A stretch of DNA of 64,000 nt, taken from contig PBVQ01000029.1 of NCBI GenBank assembly GCA_002728715.1, positions 1-64,000 on the forward strand, in the 5' to 3' direction. The position numbers were made by a program, and so were the translations under genes. Below the pieces are notes generated by a model. It did not search any database. It worked only from the letters and a program-made list of their open reading frames with translations, and was not told the DNA's origin. Positions 48,292-56,523 of the stretch are shown here, piece after piece (positions within the stretch are counted from its first letter, which is position 1; the number at the start of each line of letters is the position of its first letter). The stretch comes from Dehalococcoidia bacterium. GTDB lineage: Bacteria; Chloroflexota; Dehalococcoidia; Lucifugimonadales; Lucifugimonadaceae.

Positions 48292-49113
48292 CTAATTTAC
48301 AATCCCACAGAAAATCTCGTAATCGATTAATTCTTTGACATCAGGATTATCACCACACAATTTACAGTTTTTATCCTTCTTTATATTTATTTCCCTAAAC
48401 TCCATACTTAATGCATCAATCAAAATCATTCTACTAGATAGAACATTTCCAACACCCATAATAATTTTCACAGCCTCTATTGCTTGAATTGAACCTACTA
48501 ATCCAGGTAAAGCACCAATTACCCCCGCCTCGGCACAGTTGGGAACTTGACCTGGCGGTGGAGGGTCTGGAAACATACACCTGTAACAACTTTTTCCAGG
48601 AATATAAGTGGTTGCCTGACCATCAAAGACAAGAATTGCTCCATCTACAAGAGGTTTTTTAGCGAAAAAACTTGCATCATTAACTAAATATCTTGTGGCA
48701 AAATTATCAGCACCGTTTATAACAACGTCATAATCTGGGATGATTTTCATAGCATTTTCTGATGTTATCGGTTCTTCATGTAAAATTACATTAATATCTG
48801 GATTATGAGACATTAGGGTTTCTTTAGCTGAAACAACTTTAGGACGACCTACATCACTATCTGAATGCAAAATCTGCCTTTGAAGATTTGTTACATCTAC
48901 TACATCAAAGTCAACAATTCCGATAGTTCCTACTCCTGCTAGTGCAAGATATAATGCAACAGGTGATCCTAATCCACCAGCACCAATGATTAATACTTTA
49001 GAATTAAGTAGTTTTCTTTGTCCTATGCTTCCTACCCCATTCATGATTAAGTGTCTACTATATCTCTTTACTTGAGAAGGTGTTAAAGGGGGTAAATTTT
49101 CTAGATTGTCCAT
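48292..49113 (-). CDS. moeB: MoeB/ThiF family sulfur-carrier adenylyltransferase
   Basis: E1-like enzyme that adenylates the C-terminal Gly-Gly of ubiquitin-fold sulfur carriers (ThiS, MoaD or CysO). 273 aa from the ATG; the ORF track adds four codons from a TTG, but GGGA sits about 8 bases before the ATG. ATP-binding GAGGLGSP (44-51), R and D residues in LQRQILHSDSDVGRPK, CYRC (C176, C179), NCAEAG (C193) and a second CKLC pair for zinc. No rhodanese domain. Candidate activator for ThiS of the thi operon. Confidence 0.9.
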   Translation of the reverse strand: MDNLENLPPLTPSQVKRYSRHLIMNGVGSIGQRKLLNSKVLIIGAGGLGSPVALYLALAGVGTIGIVDFDVVDVTNLQRQILHSDSDVGRPKVVSAKETLMSHNPDINVILHEEPITSENAMKIIPDYDVVINGADNFATRYLVNDASFFAKKPLVDGAILVFDGQATTYIPGKSCYRCMFPDPPPPGQVPNCAEAGVIGALPGLVGSIQAIEAVKIIMGVGNVLSSRMILIDALSMEFREINIKKDKNCKLCGDNPDVKELIDYEIFCGIVN

Positions 49114-49130
49114 TACTTTTCCCAAAAAAA

Positions 49131-49562
49131 CTAGAACGTTAATTTTACTGATTTTTTATTATATTTCACTGATAATTCATATATTGAAACAGAACTTAGA
49201 TGTTTCAATAAAATTTGTTCTACTTCGGTCCATAAATCTTTTTGTGAACAATCATGAGACAAAATACAACTTTCAGGTAAATCTACACAATCAAAAGGTG
49301 CAAGGGAGTACTCAACAGCATCTATTACATCCTTAACGGAAACTGATTTAGGATCCTTAATAAGTTTATGACCACCATTTGGTCCTCTTTTTGATTCAAT
49401 AATTTTTGCTTTATGGAGGTCTGCACATATTCTAAGTAAAAAAGGAGCAGGAATATGTTGAGATGAGGAAATATCTTGAGTAGGAATAAACTCATCTTTA
49501 TTGGATTGTGCCAAATGAACTAGAGTTCTTACACCGTAATCAATTTTTATAGGAATAATCAT
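49131..49562 (-). CDS. Rrf2 family transcriptional regulator
   Basis: 143-aa winged-helix regulator. The N-terminal DNA-binding part (DYGVRTLVHLAQ...PTQDISSSQHIPAPFLLRI...GGHKL) is standard Rrf2. Three cysteines, C92, C99 and C105 (C-x6-C-x5-C), occupy the Fe-S cluster position of IscR/NsrR-type members, so it may sense iron-sulfur status, NO or sulfur. First gene of the moeB-cysK run, 17 bases upstream of moeB, which suggests control of cysteine and sulfur-transfer genes (inference). Confidence 0.9.
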   Translation of the reverse strand: MIIPIKIDYGVRTLVHLAQSNKDEFIPTQDISSSQHIPAPFLLRICADLHKAKIIESKRGPNGGHKLIKDPKSVSVKDVIDAVEYSLAPFDCVDLPESCILSHDCSQKDLWTEVEQILLKHLSSVSIYELSVKYNKKSVKLTF

Positions 49563-49569
49563 ATTATCT

Positions 49570-49598
49570 ATTATACAATTTTATTTTTTTATTGGAAA
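49570..49598 (-). promoter_or_regulatory. putative promoter of the rrf2-moeB-cysK run
   Basis: On the minus strand TTTCCA (49598-49593) and a perfect TATAAT (49575-49570) are 17 bases apart. The -10 ends 7 bases before the rrf2 ATG, so transcription would start at about the A of the ATG, giving a leaderless mRNA. AT-rich context lowers the weight of the match. Confidence 0.35.
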
Positions 49599-49691
49599 TT
49601 ATAGTATTTTCTCAATTTACTACAAATATAAACTTTAATAAAGTGTGGTAGAATTACTTTATGCTATTTATAATTCTAATTGGAGAATAGA

Positions 49692-50372
49692 TTGGCCAAG
49701 AATATCATCCTTAACGTAGAAAAAAGAAACACTTTTGGAAAAAAAAATCGTTCACTAAGGCGAAACGGAATCACACCCGTACATGTATACGGGTTAAAAT
49801 CTGATTCCCTTTCGCTACAAGCTAATGAAAGAGATCTAATATCTGTACTGAAAAGTGCAGGTAGAACTACACCTGTAAGTATCAAAACAAAAGATGGCGA
49901 AGAAACTATTACAATTGTGAGAGAAGTCGATAGACATGCTGTATCAGGAAATATACAACATGTTGATTTTTTGAGAGTTGATATAAATGAAGAAGTTGAA
50001 TCACCCGTTCCGGTAATTTTGATTAATCAAGATAAAGCACCAGGAACAGCAGGTGGAGCTGGAGTAGTAACTCAAGGAACTTTTGAAATTACCGTAAGAG
50101 CAAAACCTTTTGATATGCCAAGTGAATTGGAAGCAGATTGTTCAGTCTTAGTTGATTTAGATGCTGCAATTTTATCTAGTGACATAATACTAGGCGATGG
50201 CGTTTCATTATCAAGTTCCAGTGATGATAGAATTGCATGGATTCAACCTCCAAGAGTTGTCGTTGATGAACCTACAGTTTCTGAGGAAGGTACTACTGAA
50301 GAAGGGGATGAATCTGCAGAAGATTCTACTGAATCTGACGAGCAGCAAGCAAGCACTTCTGAAGAATCATAG
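49692..50372 (+). CDS. rplY: 50S ribosomal protein L25/general stress protein Ctc
   Basis: 5S rRNA-binding protein of the CTC type: N-terminal L25 domain (NVEKRNTFGKKNRSLRRNGITPVHVYG), then the TL5 C-terminal domain (RVDINEEVESPVPVILINQ) and a long acidic Ser/Glu-rich tail. The track start 12 bases upstream is rejected: GGAG at 49682-49685 is 6 bases before TTG 49692 (MAKNIILNVEKR). 226 aa. Confidence 0.94.
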   Translation: MAKNIILNVEKRNTFGKKNRSLRRNGITPVHVYGLKSDSLSLQANERDLISVLKSAGRTTPVSIKTKDGEETITIVREVDRHAVSGNIQHVDFLRVDINEEVESPVPVILINQDKAPGTAGGAGVVTQGTFEITVRAKPFDMPSELEADCSVLVDLDAAILSSDIILGDGVSLSSSSDDRIAWIQPPRVVVDEPTVSEEGTTEEGDESAEDSTESDEQQASTSEES

Positions 50373-50435
50373 TCAAAAAATAATTTAGAATTCTAGCTGT
50401 AAAAAAATACTTACTAATTACCCTTGGAGGGTAAA

Positions 50436-51965
50436 ATGGATGTTCTTTTAGTCGCTATTTTAGTTGGATTATCAGCTATTTTTATAGGATTTTTCTCGGG
50501 CTTTAAATTTCATAATTTGTACTCATCTCGATCAATAAAAGCAACAAAAGAAGCTGTAGATCAACAATTACAAAGAGCAAATTCTCGTAGCAAAGAAATA
50601 CTTCTTGAAGCTAAAGAAGAAGCTCTCAAAATAAGATCCGAAACTGAAAGAAATATTAATACTCAAAAATTAGAAATTCAGGCTATTAGTAATAAAATTG
50701 ACACAAATAAAGAAGTAATTGAACAAAAACAAAAAGCATTGATTGATGAAGAAAAAATTTTGTCACAGAAGAAAAATCAATTACAGTCTGATCTAAAGTC
50801 TTTGGAAGAAAATAAGAAAGGAATTTCGCTTGAGCTTGAAAAAATAAGTGGTTTATCGATATCAAGTGCCAAAAAAAAATTGATGCAAACAGCAGAAGAA
50901 GAAATTCAATTTGAAGTATCAAAAAAATATAGAGACGCAGATCTAATTGCACAAGATGAATATGAACAAAAAGCTAAAATGATACTTTCAGAAACAATGC
51001 AGAGATATGCAAGCGAAGTGGTTTCAGAAGTATCTGTGACTAGAATAAACCTCCCTAATGAGGAAATGAAAGGTAGACTAATTGGTAGAGAAGGAAGAAA
51101 TATCAAATCAATTGAATCAGCTACTGGGGTTGACGTAATAATAGATGATATACCTGAAACAATTACAATTTCTTGTTTTGATCCTATAAGAAGAGAAATC
51201 GCAAAATTAACTATTGAAAATTTAATTAAAGATGGAAGAATAAATCCTTCTAGAATTGAAGAAACTATGGCTAGAGTGAAGAGAGATCTAGATACAAATA
51301 TAAAAAAAATAGGCCAAAAGGCTACATTTGATATTAATGTAAAAGGATTACATCCAGAATTAATTTATCATATGGGAATGCTAGACTATAGATTTAGTTA
51401 CGGCGAGAATGTGCTTAATCATTCCAAAGAAGTCGGTTCGATAGCAGGAATGCTGGCAAGTCAAATTGGTGCTAGTGTAGAAATAGCAAAAACTGCAGGA
51501 TTTTTACATGATATTGGTAAATCTCTTACACATGAAATAGATGGTCCTCATGCGCTAATTGGCGCTGATTTAGCAAAAAAATTTGGTCAAAATGATAAAG
51601 TAATAACCGCTATTAAGGAGCATCACGACACTGAAATGACGACTATAGAATCGTTTTTAGTTGCAGCAGCAGACGCAATAAGCGCAGCAAGACCAGGAGC
51701 TCGAAATGACTCAATAGAAAATTACATCGAAAGGCTTGAGGCACTAGAAAATATCGCTTTACAATTTCATGAAGTAAGTAATGTTTATGCAATTCAGGCT
51801 GGTAGAGAAGTAAGAATTTTAGTAAATCCAGAAAAAGTAAATGACATTCAAGCTTCAGAACTTGCAAGAAAAATAGTTAAGAAAATTGAGGATGAATTAC
51901 AATATCCTGGTCAAATCAAAATTGTAGTAATAAGAGAATCAAGAATAGAAGAAATGGCAAAATAA
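50436..51965 (+). CDS. rny: ribonuclease Y
   Basis: Membrane-anchored endoribonuclease initiating mRNA decay. The ATG 12 bases inside the track ORF is preferred because GGAGG is 5 bases upstream; 509 aa. Order: N-terminal membrane segment (about 3-24), long coiled coil (30-190), KH domain (GRLIGREGRNIKSIESATGVDVIIDD), HD domain (VLNHSKEVG...FLHDIGKSLTHE...IKEHHD) and the C-terminal helical part. Followed 2 bases later by ymdB, a conserved neighbour. Confidence 0.97.
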   Translation: MDVLLVAILVGLSAIFIGFFSGFKFHNLYSSRSIKATKEAVDQQLQRANSRSKEILLEAKEEALKIRSETERNINTQKLEIQAISNKIDTNKEVIEQKQKALIDEEKILSQKKNQLQSDLKSLEENKKGISLELEKISGLSISSAKKKLMQTAEEEIQFEVSKKYRDADLIAQDEYEQKAKMILSETMQRYASEVVSEVSVTRINLPNEEMKGRLIGREGRNIKSIESATGVDVIIDDIPETITISCFDPIRREIAKLTIENLIKDGRINPSRIEETMARVKRDLDTNIKKIGQKATFDINVKGLHPELIYHMGMLDYRFSYGENVLNHSKEVGSIAGMLASQIGASVEIAKTAGFLHDIGKSLTHEIDGPHALIGADLAKKFGQNDKVITAIKEHHDTEMTTIESFLVAAADAISAARPGARNDSIENYIERLEALENIALQFHEVSNVYAIQAGREVRILVNPEKVNDIQASELARKIVKKIEDELQYPGQIKIVVIRESRIEEMAK

Positions 51966-51967
51966 TA

Positions 51968-52747
51968 ATGAAAATATTAATGATCGGAGACGTAGTTGGA
52001 AGAGGTGGTAGAAATACCATAAAAAATATTTTACCTGATTTAATTAATGAATATCAAATAGACTTTGTAACCTTGCAAGGCGAAAATATGGCATCAGGTT
52101 TTGGTCTTACATTAGAAACTGTTATGGAGATGTTGGAGACCGGGGTTGATGTAATAACATCAGGGAATCATGTATGGGATAAAAACGATTTTATACACCA
52201 TCTTGATAATCCAAAAATACCGGTAATTAGACCGATGAATTATCCAATGAATACTCCAGGTAGAGGATATTTGTATGATTCAAGTCCAGTTGGGGTCGTA
52301 AATCTAATTGGTAGAGTTTGGGTGGGAGAATTTGATTCTCCTTTTTCAGTAATAGATGAAGTATTGAGCAATATATACATTGATAAAAAACCAATTATTG
52401 TTGATTTTCATGCTGAAGCTACATCTGAAAAAGCTGCATTAGGTTGGTATTTGGATGGGAGAGTTACAGCTGTTGTTGGCACCCATACACATGTACCAAC
52501 AGCCGATTGTAAAATTCTACCAAATGGAACTGCATTTGTATCGGACCTTGGTATGGTGGGAGCTGAAAACTCAATTTTAGGCGCTGAAATTGAAGGATCA
52601 TTAAACCGCTTTCTGACTAGTCGTAAAAATCGAATGAAACCAGAAACAAAAGGTGTTATGAATTTTAATTCTGTGTTAATCACTACTAATGATACTAATA
52701 ATAGAGCTATTAGCATCGAAAGAATTGATAGAAAAATTGAAATCTAA
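51968..52747 (+). CDS. ymdB: YmdB family metallophosphoesterase (2',3'-cyclic phosphodiesterase)
   Basis: 259 aa. MKILMIGDVVGRGGRN, LQGENMASGFGLT, ITSGNHVWDKND, VDFHAEATSEKAALGWYLDGRVTAVVGTHTHVPTAD: the calcineurin-like metal-binding set of the TIGR00282/YmdB family. Sits 2 bases after rny as in many Gram-positive-type genomes, where YmdB influences RNase Y-linked regulation. Confidence 0.94.
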   Translation: MKILMIGDVVGRGGRNTIKNILPDLINEYQIDFVTLQGENMASGFGLTLETVMEMLETGVDVITSGNHVWDKNDFIHHLDNPKIPVIRPMNYPMNTPGRGYLYDSSPVGVVNLIGRVWVGEFDSPFSVIDEVLSNIYIDKKPIIVDFHAEATSEKAALGWYLDGRVTAVVGTHTHVPTADCKILPNGTAFVSDLGMVGAENSILGAEIEGSLNRFLTSRKNRMKPETKGVMNFNSVLITTNDTNNRAISIERIDRKIEI

Positions 52748-52762
52748 GATAATTGAATTTAA

Positions 52763-53680
52763 ATGAATTATCAAAATTATGATAGTAGATATAGTATTCA
52801 TAAAATAACTACTAACTATTCCTGGCCAATACAAATTGACTTGCATTTACACACAACAAAATCGGATGGCAATCTAACTCCATCTCAGTTAATCAAACTA
52901 ATAGATAAAACAAATTTAAAAATAATTTCAATAACTGACCATGACAATATCAATGGCTTAGAAGAAGCTAGAAAAGAAGTAGACTTAAGAGAAAACCTAA
53001 CTTTAATCAACGGAATAGAATTAAGCACAACAAATAATAAAGATGAAATACATATTCTAGGTTATTTTATAGATGTTCATTCAAAAAAACTTATAGATAA
53101 AATTAAAGAACTGAAGATGCAAAGAATAGAATCATCAAAGAAAATTATCAGTTTCTTGAGGAAAAAAAATATATTTTTATCATGGGAAGAAATTTATTCT
53201 AAAACAAGTGGGATAATTGGAAGGCCACATTTAGCCAGAGCTATGATTAAGCAAAATTATGTTAAATCTATTAATGAAGCGTTTGAAAAATACCTAAATG
53301 ATGAAACTATTAAAAATATCATCAAATATAAGATTAATACATTTGATGCTATAAGATTAATACTGGATGCTGGTGGTTTGCCTGTAATAGCTCATCCAAA
53401 AAGTATAAATAGCTTGAATAATCAAATTGATAAATTAGTTGATATAGGATTATCAGGGATTGAAGTCTATGCAGAAAAATATGGAGAAATGACACAAAAC
53501 TATTACCTAAAAATATGCGAAAAATACAACTTAATCCCTACTGGTGGAACCGACTACCATGCAAATAATCAGAAATATGAAATGATGCCAGGTATGAATG
53601 GACCTCCATACTCGACTTATGAAATGTTAATTGAAAAAGCCAAAAGTATACATGGCAAAAATATAGGTCAAAAAATTTAA
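52763..53680 (+). CDS. PHP domain phosphoesterase
   Basis: 305 aa. PHP metal-binding motifs: DLHLHTTKSDG (H28, H30), ITDHDN, GIELST, GRPHLA, VIAHP and GGTDYHAN. Similar to YciV/RnaAM-type 5'-nucleases or 3',5'-nucleoside bisphosphate phosphatases; the exact substrate is not deducible. Fifteen bases after ymdB and 4 bases before plsY, same strand. Confidence 0.9.
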   Translation: MNYQNYDSRYSIHKITTNYSWPIQIDLHLHTTKSDGNLTPSQLIKLIDKTNLKIISITDHDNINGLEEARKEVDLRENLTLINGIELSTTNNKDEIHILGYFIDVHSKKLIDKIKELKMQRIESSKKIISFLRKKNIFLSWEEIYSKTSGIIGRPHLARAMIKQNYVKSINEAFEKYLNDETIKNIIKYKINTFDAIRLILDAGGLPVIAHPKSINSLNNQIDKLVDIGLSGIEVYAEKYGEMTQNYYLKICEKYNLIPTGGTDYHANNQKYEMMPGMNGPPYSTYEMLIEKAKSIHGKNIGQKI

Positions 53681-53684
53681 TATT

Positions 53685-54359
53685 ATGGATATGAACTCAA
53701 TAATAATAATAATTTTTTCATTTTTGATTGGATCAATTCCTTCTGCATATCTTGTTGGTAAAAAACTAAAAAATATTGACCTAACTCAAAAAGGCTCTAG
53801 GAATACAGGTGTTTCAAATTTGACGCAAAATACAACGTTATATACAAGCTTACCTGTTATTTTTTTTGATCTGATTATAAAAGGTTTTTTACCTATATTT
53901 TTATGCTCTGATTTAATTTTTTCGCTAGATATAATTACGAAAATTTTATGTGGAATGGTAAGTTTAATTGGACATAATTGGTCAATTTTTTTAAATTTTA
54001 AAGGTGGAAGAGGAATCGCTACTCTTGTTGGAATAATTCTTGCACTAGATTATAATTTATTTGTGATTTTTACGGGCATAATTGCTATAGGATATCTATT
54101 TTCTCCAATAAAAGATTCTGCGTTTTGGTGGATAATATCAACAATTTGCACACCTTTATACACATTTATTTTGGGCCTTACAATTGAACTAACTCTTTTT
54201 ACATTTATGCTTTCTTTTGTAATAATTCTTAAAAGACTACTTTCAAATAAAGAAGAGACAAAAGCTAAAATTAGTATAAATTTAATTCTACTTAGATTAT
54301 TTTTTGATAGAGATATTTATGATAGAAAAAAATGGATAAATCGGAATATTGATAAATAA
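53685..54359 (+). CDS. plsY: glycerol-3-phosphate acyltransferase PlsY family
   Basis: 224-aa membrane protein with about five hydrophobic segments. GSIPSAYLVGK, LIGHNWSIFLNFKGGRGIAT and the late positions fit PlsY, which acylates glycerol 3-phosphate with acyl-phosphate. The first substrate motif, normally GSGNxGATN, reads GSRNTGVSN, and the C-terminus is extended (LLRLFFDRDIYDRKKW). Probably PlsY, but specificity may differ. Abuts the next gene with no gap. Confidence 0.85.
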   Translation: MDMNSIIIIIFSFLIGSIPSAYLVGKKLKNIDLTQKGSRNTGVSNLTQNTTLYTSLPVIFFDLIIKGFLPIFLCSDLIFSLDIITKILCGMVSLIGHNWSIFLNFKGGRGIATLVGIILALDYNLFVIFTGIIAIGYLFSPIKDSAFWWIISTICTPLYTFILGLTIELTLFTFMLSFVIILKRLLSNKEETKAKISINLILLRLFFDRDIYDRKKWINRNIDK

Positions 54360-54887
54360 ATGACCTACTGCAATAAACATAATGATATGATGACAAATCT
54401 AAAATGCTCTAGATGTGATAATTACATATGTACTCGATGCATGAATCAAACACCTGTAGGGATAAAATGTAAAGATTGTGCATCAATTGGAAAGCCACAA
54501 ATTCTAATATTATCTAAAACCGCTACATTTTTTATATTAATAAATTCAATTATCATATCCATAATATTAGGATTATTCTTAAGTTTATTTTTGTGGCTAA
54601 TTTGGAATTTTCTACCAACATCAAACTTTCAAATTGGCAATGTATTTTTTGCAGTTGTAATAGCTATATTAGGTTTACAAGTAGGTGAAATTATAAGAAA
54701 AATTAGTAAAAATAAAATAAATCCTAAAATAAGAATAATTGCTGCTTTTAGCATGTTTTTAATCTGGTTTTCTTCAATAATTTTTTCAAATTTCTTAAGT
54801 TTGCCATTAGGGATTTATTTCAATATCATTAATCTTGTTGGACTTGGAATAGGTTCATACATAGCAATGAATAAAAATAGAAACTGA
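54360..54887 (+). CDS. B-box-type zinc finger membrane protein
   Basis: 175 aa. N-terminal B-box-like finger with C4, H7, C16, C19, C24, C27, C37 and C40 (CxxH, CxxC, CxxC, CxxC), then about four transmembrane helices. Similar fingers precede rhomboid proteases, but no rhomboid catalytic GxSG or His motif is seen here. Function unknown; likely a small membrane-embedded assembly or interaction protein. Confidence 0.78.
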   Translation: MTYCNKHNDMMTNLKCSRCDNYICTRCMNQTPVGIKCKDCASIGKPQILILSKTATFFILINSIIISIILGLFLSLFLWLIWNFLPTSNFQIGNVFFAVVIAILGLQVGEIIRKISKNKINPKIRIIAAFSMFLIWFSSIIFSNFLSLPLGIYFNIINLVGLGIGSYIAMNKNRN

Positions 54888-54897
54888 GCAGGTAAAT

Positions 54898-56034
54898 ATG
54901 GTGTCAAAAACAAAAATTGAAAAAATAGAGCCTATTTTATGGGATAGATGGCTACTCATAAAAATATACTGTGAAGATGGAACAATTGGTATAGGTGAAG
55001 GTGGAGTACACGGATGGCAAAGACCAACAAAAACCATGATTGAAGTAATGTCAGAATACCTATTAGGGAAAAATCCTCACCTTATCGAGCACCACTATCA
55101 ATGGCTATATAGGTCTTCTCATTTTATGGGTTCAATAGTTCAGGGAGCTCTTTCAGCAATTGATATAGCATTATGGGATATCAAAGGAAAAAGATTAAGT
55201 GTACCTATATACGAGCTTATGGGCGGTAAAACTAGAGATAAAGTAAGATGTTATATGCATGTTGGAGGATCAACTAAAGATGAATTAGTTGAAAGTGCGC
55301 TTCAAGCATCAAAAGATGGTTTTACTGCTGTTAGATTTACGCCATATAATCCGACGAATTTTCACATGCACAAATCATATAGTGAGTGGGCTGATGATGC
55401 AGTACAAAGAGTTGGAGCGGTACGGGAAGCTTTAGGAAATGATGTTGATATATGTGTTGAAATTCATAGACAAATGAACCCTGCTGAGAGTATTTCTTTA
55501 GGAAAAAGATTGGAGCAGTTTAATCCTTTTTTCTACGAGGACCCTATGTTACCAGACAGCCCTGCGATAATGGGAGATATTGCAAAACAGTGCAACATAC
55601 CCATTGCTACAGGAGAAAGATTTACAACAATATTTGAATATCAACAATTACTTGAAGCAAAAGCTGCGGCATACATTAGACCAGACTTATGTTTATGTGG
55701 TGGTTTATCTGGATCCAAAAAAGTTTCAGCTATGGCTGAAGCTTATCATGTAAAAGTCATTCCTCATAACCCTTTATCACCTGTGAGTACAGCTACTTGT
55801 ATACAGCTTGATGCTTGCATACCAAATTTTGGATTACAGGAATACACAGGCGAATCAGAACCACCAAAAAGTGAACTACTTAAATCACCCCTCGAGTTAA
55901 AAAATGGTTACTTAACCGTTCCTGATGGAGTTGGACTAGGAATTGAAATAAATGAGAAATCTCTTAATATGCCAGAAAACCCTAAGGTATTAGATACTCC
56001 AATTGGATTTGATGGCAGTGTTCAAGACAGATAA
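54898..56034 (+). CDS. enolase-superfamily dehydratase, galactonate dehydratase (DgoD)-like
   Basis: 378 aa. RWLLIKIYCEDGTIGIGEGG start, FTAVRFTP, DICVEIHRQMNP, FFYEDPM, ATGERFTTIFEY, YIRPDLCLCGGLSGSKKVSAMAEAYHVKVIPHNPLSPVS: metal ligands (D/E at strands 3-5) and the catalytic IPHN histidine are present. This is closer to DgoD/GalD-type enzymes than the paralogue at 12 kb; sugar not deducible. Nearby MFS and sulfatase suggest use of sulfated or oxidised sugars (inference). Confidence 0.9.
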   Translation: MVSKTKIEKIEPILWDRWLLIKIYCEDGTIGIGEGGVHGWQRPTKTMIEVMSEYLLGKNPHLIEHHYQWLYRSSHFMGSIVQGALSAIDIALWDIKGKRLSVPIYELMGGKTRDKVRCYMHVGGSTKDELVESALQASKDGFTAVRFTPYNPTNFHMHKSYSEWADDAVQRVGAVREALGNDVDICVEIHRQMNPAESISLGKRLEQFNPFFYEDPMLPDSPAIMGDIAKQCNIPIATGERFTTIFEYQQLLEAKAAAYIRPDLCLCGGLSGSKKVSAMAEAYHVKVIPHNPLSPVSTATCIQLDACIPNFGLQEYTGESEPPKSELLKSPLELKNGYLTVPDGVGLGIEINEKSLNMPENPKVLDTPIGFDGSVQDR

Positions 56035-56037
56035 ATT

Positions 56038-56424
56038 TTACCTACCATAATCGTCTTCAACTCTTACAATATCATCCTCTCCAAGATAGTCGCCAGTCTG
56101 AACCTCAATTATTTCTAGTGGCTCTACAGATGATATATTTTCTATTCTATGGTGACAATTTCTCTCAACAAAAGCGGACTCACCCCTGCCTAAAATCAAT
56201 TCACTTTTGTCAATAATAACTTTTGCTGTGCCTCTAGCTATAACCCATGTTTCATCTCTATGTCTATGCCATTGAAGAGATAATCTAGAATTGATGTTTA
56301 CTGTTAATCTCTTAACTTGAAATCCATGACCGGAACTTAATATTTCATAAGCACCCCAAGGTCTTTTCTCTTTTTTATTTTTAGGCTTAGTATTTTCTAA
56401 ATTTATATTTATTTTATCTGTCAT
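56038..56424 (-). CDS. cupin, mannose-6-phosphate isomerase type II-like
   Basis: 128-aa single-domain cupin equal to the C-terminal isomerase domain of bifunctional ManC/AlgA: RPWGAYEILSSGHGFQVKRLTVNINSRLSLQWHRHRDETW (H53, H55, E58), ARGTAKVII and FVERNCHHRIEN. Standalone forms are common; it could isomerise mannose 6-phosphate or be a sugar-binding cupin. Ends 3 bases from the convergent dehydratase gene. Confidence 0.85.
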   Translation of the reverse strand: MTDKININLENTKPKNKKEKRPWGAYEILSSGHGFQVKRLTVNINSRLSLQWHRHRDETWVIARGTAKVIIDKSELILGRGESAFVERNCHHRIENISSVEPLEIIEVQTGDYLGEDDIVRVEDDYGR

Positions 56425-56444
56425 GTGAATAATAATACTGTGGA

Positions 56445-56473
56445 TGTTAATAAAATATTGTACTTGTTAATAA
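56445..56473. promoter_or_regulatory. direct repeats TGTTAATAA, 20 bp apart
   Basis: Two identical copies of TGTTAATAA (56445-56453 and 56465-56473), exactly 20 bases start to start (two helical turns), in the 99-base region between divergent cupin and MFS genes. Candidate regulator site; chance in AT-rich DNA is possible. Confidence 0.25.
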
Positions 56474-56523
56474 TAAATAAGTATAAGATATAAAGAGTTT
56501 AAAAAGGATAAAAGTAAAAATAT

